DNA from: Coriobacteriia bacterium
GTDB taxonomy: Bacteria > Actinomycetota > Coriobacteriia > Anaerosomatales > Anaerosomataceae
Direction of reading: 5' to 3'
Length of the DNA: 54,362 nt
Assembly (NCBI GenBank): GCA_030652115.1
Contig: JAUSBK010000002.1
Span: 1-54,362, forward strand
A model generated the notes under the pieces. That model was not told the origin of the DNA. It saw nothing but the letters and a program-made list of their open reading frames with translations, and searched no databases. Shown here piece by piece: positions 23,297-28,980 of this stretch (position 1 is its first letter; each line of letters starts with the position of its first letter). The translations under genes and the position numbers were made by a program.

Positions 23297-23899
23297 ATGG
23301 GCGCGATGCAAATCCACTGCGCCGATGTGGTACACGGCCTCTCCGTCATCAGCCGCGTCGAGGCGACGCACGTGTGGGCGCAGGGCTGCCCGCACAGCTG
23401 TTCGGGCTGCTGCAACCAGGAATACCGTTCGGCGACCGGCGGCGCGCTGCTCGATGTGCGCGATCTCGCCGACGCGATCGCCGCGCGCCCGAGGACGAGA
23501 CTGCTTGTTCTCTCGGGAGGAGAACCGTTCGGGCAAGCCCGCGCGGCCGCCTCGCTCTGCGCCTTGCTTGCCGAGGCGCGTCCCCGCCTCGGCGTGGTGG
23601 CCTACACGGGCTACGCGCTCGAGGATCTAGTGCACGTGCCTTATGCCCGGGAGTTGTTCGAGTACGTGGATGTGCTCGTCGACGGCCCGTACATGGCCGA
23701 CATGCCTGCAGACGATGGCGTGCGGGGGTCGACCAACCAGAGGGTTATCCAGGTCGGCGCCCGTGTTCGCGCGTCCACGCTGGGCCGTCCGCCTGAGTTG
23801 CGGTTCGAGTTCCGCACCGTGCGCGGACACCTCAGGTTCATTGGGCTGCCGCCCCCAGACTGGCGCAGCCTGGATGACCCCGGGATTGCGCGCTCCTAA
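23297..23899 (+). CDS. Radical SAM enzyme, NrdG-like small type
   Basis: The 200-residue protein carries the radical SAM cluster motif CPHSCSGC (C-x3-C-x2-C) within WAQGCPHSCSGCCNQ, then LLVLSGGEPFGQ as the SAM-contacting Gly-Gly-Glu motif. It ends in a short segment RFIGLPPPDWRSL. Size and layout match NrdG/activating-enzyme-like single-domain members that cleave SAM to make a 5'-deoxyadenosyl radical. No glycyl-radical partner enzyme is nearby, so the substrate is probably a cluster protein or a modification linked to tagging. The start at ATG 23297 follows the previous stop by one base. Its last 77 bases are repeated downstream by a tandem duplication. Confidence 0.85.
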   Translation: MGAMQIHCADVVHGLSVISRVEATHVWAQGCPHSCSGCCNQEYRSATGGALLDVRDLADAIAARPRTRLLVLSGGEPFGQARAAASLCALLAEARPRLGVVAYTGYALEDLVHVPYARELFEYVDVLVDGPYMADMPADDGVRGSTNQRVIQVGARVRASTLGRPPELRFEFRTVRGHLRFIGLPPPDWRSLDDPGIARS

Positions 23900-24582
23900 G
23901 GTCGAGACGTCAAGGGAAACCGGCCGCGATGCGGTCCACGAGGAAGGGAGGTAGGAGAGATGAGGATCACGGTTCGTGACAAGTACAGCGAGGTGGAGCA
24001 GACCTTCGAGGTCACCGGCGGCGTGCCGGTCTCGATTCTGCTCGAGCCCTTGGCGGCCTCGCTCGGAGCGACGGTCGGGCCGTGCCCGGGCGAGGCCTCC
24101 ACGCTCATCCTCGAGCGCACGCAGGAGGTACCGCAGCTCGGACGATCGCTCGAGGAGAACGGCGTTCGGGACGGCGATGTCCTCCTGCTCGCCCGGTCCT
24201 GCTATGTAGACCCCTAAGCGGACACCTCAGGTTCATCGGGCTGCCACCCACGGACTGGTGCAGCGTGAATGATCCCGGAGCCGGCGCTCCCGGGGTCGAG
24301 ATGTCAAGGGAAACGGGCCGCGACGCGGCCCACGATGAAGGAGGTAGGAGAGATGAGGATCACAGTTCGTGACAAGTCCAGCGCGGTGGAGCAGACCTTC
24401 GAGGTCACCGGCGGCGTGCCGGTCTCGAGCCTGCTCGAGCAGCTGGCAGCCTCGCTCGGAGCGGTGATCGGTCCGGACGAGGTCATCAAGCCCATCCTCG
24501 AGCGCACGAGCGAGGCACTGCAGCTTGGGCGTTCGCTCGAGGAGAACGGTGTTGCGGACGGCGACGTCCTCCTGCTCGCCCG
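23823..24582 (+). repeat. Tandem duplication spanning radical-SAM end and ubiquitin-like gene
   Basis: Unit 1 (23823-24195) and unit 2 (24218-24582) are homologous along their whole length. Each contains the last 77 bases of the radical SAM gene, the same intergenic ribosome binding site (GGAGGTAGGAGAG) and a ubiquitin-like coding region. The 22 bases between them (24196-24217) are unique and encode the odd tail of the first ubiquitin-like protein. In unit 2 the radical-SAM end is now non-coding. Confidence 0.88.
23960..24217 (+). CDS. Free ubiquitin-like protein, beta-grasp
   Basis: The 85-residue protein follows the ubiquitin/YukD-like pattern. The first strands are MRITVRDK and EQTFEVTGGVPVS, the helix is ILLEPLAASLG, and the end is LGRSLEENGVRDGDVLLLAR. 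It is about 80 percent like the N-terminal domain of the next protein, from which it differs mainly at its end. The tail reads SCYVDP and has no Gly-Gly, unlike classical conjugated modifiers. The start ATG has an AGGGAGGTAGGAG site. It may be a modifier conjugated through an atypical end, a non-conjugated regulator, or an inactive duplicate. The beta-grasp call is by pattern, not by alignment. Confidence 0.8.
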   Translation: MRITVRDKYSEVEQTFEVTGGVPVSILLEPLAASLGATVGPCPGEASTLILERTQEVPQLGRSLEENGVRDGDVLLLARSCYVDP

Positions 24583-25105
24583 CGATTCGAGAGGAGGCGG
24601 ACTCCGGGAGGACCGGGTACGTGAGTTCGAGGCGAGCCTGGCCCTCATCGGGTCAGCGTCTTGCGGCCGGGTTGCCGGCCGCAAGACCGCTCCCGGTCGC
24701 TACGTGCTCGCGGTCGACGGGATCAAGGGCCTGCGCAAGCGCGATGGTCGCATTCAGGAGGTGGACGATCATCGCATCCAGATCACGCTCACCCAGGGCT
24801 ACCCCTTCGAGAAGCCGAAGGTCGATCTGGGTCCTGACATGTTCCACCCCAACTGCTGGGCGTCGGGCGCTCTTTGCTACACGTACCGCCCGCAGTGGTC
24901 TGGCACCGAGATGATCCACGCGCTTCTCGAGTTCGTCAGCGCACGCACGTTTCTGCTTGAGAGGCGCCCCGCCAACGCCGAGGCGACTGACTGGTACGGT
25001 GCGCACCCCGCAGAGGTGTCGCGTCTGGCGAACACCGCCTGGCCGTTCAGGGTGCCCGTCGTTCCGAGCGCGCTGTCACTCGCGCGTCCCGTGGCACAGG
25101 CGTGA
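24353..25105 (+). CDS. Ubiquitin-like domain fused to an E2 (UBC) domain
   Basis: The 250-residue protein has a ubiquitin-like domain at 1-78, the segment RDSRGGGLRE (77-86), and an E2 ubiquitin-conjugating domain at about 88-225. The E2 core shows YPFEKPKVDLG, the HPN motif (165-167) and GALCYTYRPQWS with Cys175 as the expected thioester cysteine. The Gly-Gly-Gly right after the last beta strand is where ubiquitin has its LRGG tail. So a protease such as the JAMM protein encoded downstream might cut here to release a mature modifier. ATG 24353 is fixed by the duplicated ribosome binding site. The stop overlaps the next start (GTGA). This is the strongest evidence for a conjugation pathway. 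Confidence 0.9.
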   Translation: MRITVRDKSSAVEQTFEVTGGVPVSSLLEQLAASLGAVIGPDEVIKPILERTSEALQLGRSLEENGVADGDVLLLARDSRGGGLREDRVREFEASLALIGSASCGRVAGRKTAPGRYVLAVDGIKGLRKRDGRIQEVDDHRIQITLTQGYPFEKPKVDLGPDMFHPNCWASGALCYTYRPQWSGTEMIHALLEFVSARTFLLERRPANAEATDWYGAHPAEVSRLANTAWPFRVPVVPSALSLARPVAQA

Positions 25106-25605
25106 TCACGATGACCTGGCTTACCGAGCCGGTGCCGGTGTGGATGGCCCTCGCGTTTGGGCTCGTGACGGTGTGCTGGTTGGCGCGCAGTCTGTTCACG
25201 GCCGGCGGGCGTGGTCTTCGCAGGCGGTGGAGGCGTCGCCGTGAGCTGCGTCTGCAGCGACTCGCAACGCGGATTTCGAGCGTGTCTGCACCGTCGCAGG
25301 TAGCGCAGCCGATCTACCAGCATCCCCACAGCGACCCTACCTGGTCGGATGCCCCGTTACCGCTGACACCGATCGCGCCTCAGCTGGTCGCGGTCGCGAC
25401 TACGCAGGCCCCACTCGTCACACCGATCTCTCCCGTCCGTCCCGCCGGTACGGCCGCGCAAGCACAGCCGTCCGCCGCGGTCGTCATCTGCGGCTGGTGC
25501 GCGCAGCCGGTGGGGCCTGACGAAGGAGTGGCGTGCGAGCGCGGTCACGCGGAACACGCCGAGTGTCGCGCCGCCATGGGCGGCCGCTGCGCGAGCTGTG
25601 CGTAG
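25102..25605 (+). CDS. Membrane-anchored RING-H2-like protein 2 (putative E3)
   Basis: The 167-residue protein has one N-terminal membrane helix (PVWMALAFGLVTVCWLA) followed by a strongly basic segment (RRRWRRRR), placing the rest in the cytoplasm by the positive-inside rule. A Pro/Thr-rich linker leads to a C-terminal module with C-x2-C, eleven residues, C-x3-H-x2-H-x2-C, seven residues, C-x2-C, a RING-H2 order nearly identical to that of the protein at 18271. It is translationally coupled to the E2 gene (GTGA overlap), supporting an E2-E3 partnership. ATG 25111 is an alternative start. Confidence 0.8.
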   Translation: MITMTWLTEPVPVWMALAFGLVTVCWLARSLFTAGGRGLRRRWRRRRELRLQRLATRISSVSAPSQVAQPIYQHPHSDPTWSDAPLPLTPIAPQLVAVATTQAPLVTPISPVRPAGTAAQAQPSAAVVICGWCAQPVGPDEGVACERGHAEHAECRAAMGGRCASCA

Positions 25606-25657
25606 CAGTGGGTGCGGACGTGTTTAACCCACGATCAGATCGAAAGGAGTGTTGACG

Positions 25658-26386
25658 ATGAATACGTACACGGGCGACACGGATCGGGTGCCTCCGGTGG
25701 GTGGGGCACCGCTCGTGACTCCGATTGGTGATCTGCGGAGGCTCGATGCGCCGCAGCGCATCGCTACCCCGCCCACCTTCGAGCTGGTACCGCTTGCGTC
25801 ACTCGGCATGCCGACGTGGACAGAGACGCCCACCCGTCCGCTGGCGGCGACGCACGAACAGGCACGGCCCAGCCGGCCGGCGCCCGATTACGTTCAGCCG
25901 ATCGGACCGGCTGTCAGGCAGCGTCCGGCTGCCGCTCCCGTCGCGAACGTTGAGGGCGCACGGGCGACCGTTGCCGCTCCGATTGGCGTGATCGCCGGCG
26001 AACGTGTTCGCGTGCGCGGCGCCCGGCGTGTGGCGCGCCGTGAGGCCCGGCGGAACGCCGTTCGCGTCTCGGTTCCGGCGATGCTCTGGGTGTTGCTGGT
26101 GGCCGCGGCGCTCGGGCCGTTCGTATCGGTGCCGCTCGCCGTCCAGCTCATCGAGGCGCGCGGATTCGCGACGGTCGGGTCGAACGCCGCGGCCGATGGT
26201 GCCGTTGTCACGACACTGGACGAGGAGGTGACCGAAGACCCAGTGATGCCGGCAGCGGTCACCAGGTCCACGGCGCCCGCTGCGTCTATGGTGACGACGC
26301 CGAGCCCGTATGCGGCCCCTTCGGCAGCCACGACGGAGACGAGCGGAGAGCTCGATGACACAGCACGCCCGCGGGGGTGGCAGTGA
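25658..26386 (+). CDS. Single-pass membrane protein, unknown
   Basis: The 242-residue protein has a Pro/Arg/Thr-rich, probably disordered N-terminal half. A basic cluster (RVRVRGARRVARREARR) precedes one membrane helix (PAMLWVLLVAAALGPFVSVPL) near residue 150, and the tail is acidic and Ser/Thr/Ala-rich. The basic cluster predicts a cytoplasmic N-terminus and an exterior C-terminus. ATG 25658 is set by AAAGGAG nine bases upstream. Several Pro-rich stretches (for example PLVTPIGDLRR) resemble those in the RING protein before it, suggesting a shared linker history or a common partner. No catalytic motif. Confidence 0.72.
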   Translation: MNTYTGDTDRVPPVGGAPLVTPIGDLRRLDAPQRIATPPTFELVPLASLGMPTWTETPTRPLAATHEQARPSRPAPDYVQPIGPAVRQRPAAAPVANVEGARATVAAPIGVIAGERVRVRGARRVARREARRNAVRVSVPAMLWVLLVAAALGPFVSVPLAVQLIEARGFATVGSNAAADGAVVTTLDEEVTEDPVMPAAVTRSTAPAASMVTTPSPYAAPSAATTETSGELDDTARPRGWQ

Positions 26387-26970
26387 TGTCCGATCACACA
26401 CACCTTGACGGCGTGGTCATCTCGCGTAGCGCTGCTGCAGCGATCGACCGATTCGCAGGGCGCGCTACAAAGGCCACCGGCACCGAGGTGATCGGGCTGC
26501 TCTTCGGGCTTCCGTTCGAGACGGTGGCCGGCGAGCGGGGGGTGTGGATCGTGCACGCCGATCTGGCCGCGGGGCAGACCGGCAGTGCGATCCACGTCGA
26601 GATGCCCGCCGAGGCGTACGGCCCCTCGTGGGCCGGCTGCCGGGAGGCGTGGCACCGGCTCGGTTTGGATGAGCTGCGGCGCGATCCGCTCGTGGTGGGG
26701 TGGTGGCACTCACACCCGAACATGGACGTGTTCATGAGCGGCACCGATGTCGATAACGCGCGGACGCAGTTCTCGCTGCCCTGGCAGGTGAGCTACGTGG
26801 TGGCGCCTCCCGGGCCGCAGCGCGCGTTCTTCGGGTGGACGGAAGACGCTCTTCGGCCAGATGTCCGCCTCCCCGCGCATGTGTGGTCCGGTCCGGATAG
26901 CGAGCTGCGGTGGCACCTGCGCGAGCAGACCGCATGTCGGATGTGGGGAGAGGAGGTGCTGGCGTGGTAA
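26386..26970 (+). CDS. JAB/JAMM metalloprotease (deubiquitinase-like)
   Basis: The 194-residue protein has a complete JAMM zinc site: Glu34 (GTEVIGLLFG), His108 and His110 in GWWHSHPNMDVFMSGTD, Ser118 and Asp121 (E ... H-x-H-x7-S-x2-D). JAMM enzymes such as Rpn11 and bacterial BilC/Cap3-like proteins cleave ubiquitin-like proteins from precursors or from targets. Here the probable substrates are the ubiquitin-like proteins encoded 2 kb upstream, including the Gly-Gly-Gly junction of the E2 fusion. ATG 26386 overlaps the previous stop by one base (TGATG). Its end overlaps the E1 start. Confidence 0.92.
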   Translation: MSDHTHLDGVVISRSAAAAIDRFAGRATKATGTEVIGLLFGLPFETVAGERGVWIVHADLAAGQTGSAIHVEMPAEAYGPSWAGCREAWHRLGLDELRRDPLVVGWWHSHPNMDVFMSGTDVDNARTQFSLPWQVSYVVAPPGPQRAFFGWTEDALRPDVRLPAHVWSGPDSELRWHLREQTACRMWGEEVLAW

Positions 26971-28256
26971 CCGGCAACAGCACGACGGGGGGGGAGCTCG
27001 GCAGGTACGCGAGCCAGGCACTCATCAACGGCTGGGACCAGGAGCGGCTGTCGGCCGCCCGGGTGCTCGTCATCGGCTACGGCGTGCTCGGGGATCCGAT
27101 CTGCCGCACGCTCGTGACGCTCGGGATCGGGACACTCGCCATCGCGGACTTCGATGTGATCGAGGAGCGCAACCTCGGCAAGCAGCCTTCGCTTGCCGCG
27201 GGATGGGACGGCACTGGTGGCGTGCCCAAGGTGGAGGTCGGCTGCCAGGAACTCGCACGGATCAACCCCAGCGTTCGGCTCGAACCACTGTGCGTGGACA
27301 TCGTGACCGGCTTCGGCGCGGCGTGCTATGCGGAGTACGACGTGGTGGTGCTCGCCGCCGACAACTACACCGCGCGCCACTGGCCGCACCGGTACGCGAC
27401 GCTGATGGGCGTGCCCGTGGTCGAGTGCGGCACGGAGGGCCTCTACGGCCAGGTCACAGTGACGTGGCCGGACGATGCCGATGCAGCGTGCTTCGCGTGT
27501 TGGGGCAACCCTCGCGAACGTCTGGCACGGGACGTCCGCAAGTCGTGTCAGGGCCTGTATCTCGACGAGCACGGCGCGAAGATCCCGATGCTGGTGGCGC
27601 CCGCAACGGCGACCGCAGGCCTCGCGTGCCTCGAAGTCCTCAAGTGCATCTTCGCCCGCGAGGAAGGCTCGGCATTCCCCAAGCCGGCGGCCGGGATGCA
27701 GTATCTGCTCGACGGCTTCGACGTGACGCGGCCGGTGATGGGCGTGCGACTCACGCGTCGCGATGATTGCGAGCACCACGAGCGGCTGGACGCGACCAAC
27801 GCGCTCGAGTATCCGCTGACGGATCAAACCATGATCTCGGACGTGCGCACATTCGTGGCAGGCAGCGCAGGCTGCGCGCCCGAGGATGTGGCGCTCGAGG
27901 TGCACTGGGACGTGCTTCACGAGTGGATCTGCCCGAACTGCCACGCGGTGGCAACGCCGCGGATCGCTGCGTCACGCGCCGGCAAGCTCGCTTGTACCGC
28001 GTGCGGATACGTGGTGTCCGAGAACGCTCTGGACACCATCCCGGTCATCCTCCACCCGTACCTGGACGACGGCGACGGGTTGACACTCGCCGACTACCAT
28101 CTGCCCGAGCGCCACGTGCTCAAGGCGAGCGCAGGCGACTGGCAGGGCTACGTGGTGCCGACTGGCACGCTCGCGCTGTGCGGGAGGGAGGTGAAGGCCG
28201 CCGAGGCTACTCCTGCGATGCGCGATCGCTTGATGAGCGCGACCGATGGCACGTGA
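26964..28256 (+). CDS. E1-like (ThiF/MoeB-type) activating enzyme
   Basis: The 430-residue protein has an E1 adenylation domain: VLVIGYGVLGDP nucleotide loop (35-45), ADFDVIEERNLGKQ (61-74, D-x3-E-x2-N-L-x-K/R-Q), Lys89 and VVVLAADNYTARH. CFAC (177-180) and a later CPNC ... CTAC form zinc-binding pairs. Cys196 in RKSCQG lies where ThiF-type enzymes have the catalytic cysteine. The C-terminal 140 residues combine a zinc ribbon and a segment probably used for E2 recruitment. GTG 26964 has GAGAGGAGG upstream and overlaps the JAMM gene by 7 bases. It should adenylate the ubiquitin-like C-terminus and pass it to the E2. Confidence 0.92.
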   Translation: MVTGNSTTGGELGRYASQALINGWDQERLSAARVLVIGYGVLGDPICRTLVTLGIGTLAIADFDVIEERNLGKQPSLAAGWDGTGGVPKVEVGCQELARINPSVRLEPLCVDIVTGFGAACYAEYDVVVLAADNYTARHWPHRYATLMGVPVVECGTEGLYGQVTVTWPDDADAACFACWGNPRERLARDVRKSCQGLYLDEHGAKIPMLVAPATATAGLACLEVLKCIFAREEGSAFPKPAAGMQYLLDGFDVTRPVMGVRLTRRDDCEHHERLDATNALEYPLTDQTMISDVRTFVAGSAGCAPEDVALEVHWDVLHEWICPNCHAVATPRIAASRAGKLACTACGYVVSENALDTIPVILHPYLDDGDGLTLADYHLPERHVLKASAGDWQGYVVPTGTLALCGREVKAAEATPAMRDRLMSATDGT

Positions 28257-28316
28257 TGGCCCAGTAGCTAGACAGTCCCACGCGCATGCGAGCCACACGG
28301 AGGGAGGATGAGCCCC

Positions 28317-28430
28317 ATGAAGTGCCCGAACTGCGGTAGCACCCACACCGTGCGAATCGGCGTCACCGTTGATGATTCAAGCACCCCGGCAAACGAGTGA
28401 CAGGACTGCGGTCACAGGTTCAGCAAGTAG
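28317..28430 (+). CDS. Zinc-ribbon microprotein interrupted by an in-frame UGA
   Basis: ATG 28317 opens a frame MKCPNCGSTHTVRIGV ... PANE that meets TGA at 28398-28400, then continues in the same frame as QDCGHRFSK to TAG at 28428. The first half supplies C-x2-C-G. The second half supplies only the last Cys of a matching C-x2-C-G, and the missing Cys position is exactly the TGA. It may be a nonsense mutation (TGC to TGA), a 27-residue short protein, or a UGA decoded as selenocysteine or otherwise. GGAGGGAGG lies upstream. A GGTC element follows the TGA but only a weak stem can form. Confidence 0.5.
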
Positions 28431-28445
28431 CTTTCACATACCCGC

Positions 28446-28474
28446 GGGGCGCCCGGCATCGGGCCGGGTGCCCC
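28446..28474 (+). promoter_or_regulatory. GC-rich hairpin between small genes
   Basis: GGGGCGCCCGG and CCGGGTGCCCC pair (one G-U) around a short loop, with no T-tract. It may be an mRNA stabiliser, a processing site or an attenuator. It separates the E1 and zinc-ribbon genes from the gene at 28497. Confidence 0.5.
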
Positions 28475-28496
28475 ATGCCAGAAGGAGGCACCTCAG

Positions 28497-28646
28497 ATGG
28501 GCGGAACGGCGAGTCAGGACGCAGCAGCCCAGCGCATCAAGGAAGCGATCGAGCGCCGCAAGTTCGAGGAGCGGAGCCGGCATGCGGCCGAGGAAGGCCG
28601 CAAGGCAGCGATGAAGGACTACGTGAAGAGCGCCTTCAAGAAGTAG
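28497..28646 (+). CDS. Small charged helical protein (49 aa)
   Basis: ATG 28497 follows AAGGAGG by eight bases and opens a 49-codon frame. The product is strongly helical and charged (AAAQRIKEAIERRKFEE; GRKAAMKDYVKSAFKK) with a Gly-Thr N-terminus and a Lys-Lys end. It has no Cys and no membrane segment. It could be a small adaptor or a substrate tag. Coding potential rests on the ribosome binding site and composition. Confidence 0.6.
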   Translation: MGGTASQDAAAQRIKEAIERRKFEERSRHAAEEGRKAAMKDYVKSAFKK

Positions 28647-28713
28647 GCACATCGCGCACGTGCCTTTCGCACAAGCGTCGGTGGGGCGTGGAGGGAGGCC
28701 CGTTCCACCGACG
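28645..28713 (+). promoter_or_regulatory. Two hairpins at the boundary between gene blocks
   Basis: AGGCAC pairs with GTGCCT (28645-28665), followed by TTTC, a weak terminator-like shape. CGTCGGTGG (28676-28684) pairs perfectly with CCACCGACG (28705-28713) across a 20-base loop. Together they suggest that expression of the tagging genes and of the ATPase block downstream may be uncoupled here. Confidence 0.4.
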
Positions 28714-28788
28714 GCGGGAGGCGCGTACCGGACGGTGGTCGCGCAGTCTCCGGCCTCGACTTCGTACCCAAGGAAGGATGCACGCACG

Positions 28789-28935
28789 ATGGAAGAGACC
28801 CCGGAGAGACTAGACCGTGTGTCGTCGAGGTCTCCCGGCTGGACGACCTCGAGTCGAGGATGCGCGGCGGCGCGGCCCGACTGGTACGGGCTTCGGGTGA
28901 CTCAGCGCTCCCTGGAGGATTGGGCGGCGCGCTAG
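28789..28935 (+). CDS. Possible small protein (48 aa)
   Basis: ATG 28789 lies 11 bases after AAGGAAGG. The frame encodes MEETPERLDRVSSRSPGW followed by a Ser/Arg-rich middle and the protein-like end DWYGLRVTQRSLEDWAAR. The middle part looks like a different frame of a coding sequence, since the next frame reads VVEVSRLDDLESRM. A frameshift inside a once longer gene is therefore possible. No family recognised. Confidence 0.35.
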   Translation: MEETPERLDRVSSRSPGWTTSSRGCAAARPDWYGLRVTQRSLEDWAAR

Positions 28936-28980
28936 ATACCGCCGACTCGTGCTTAGCGAACTCGGAGAAGGGAGGCGAAT

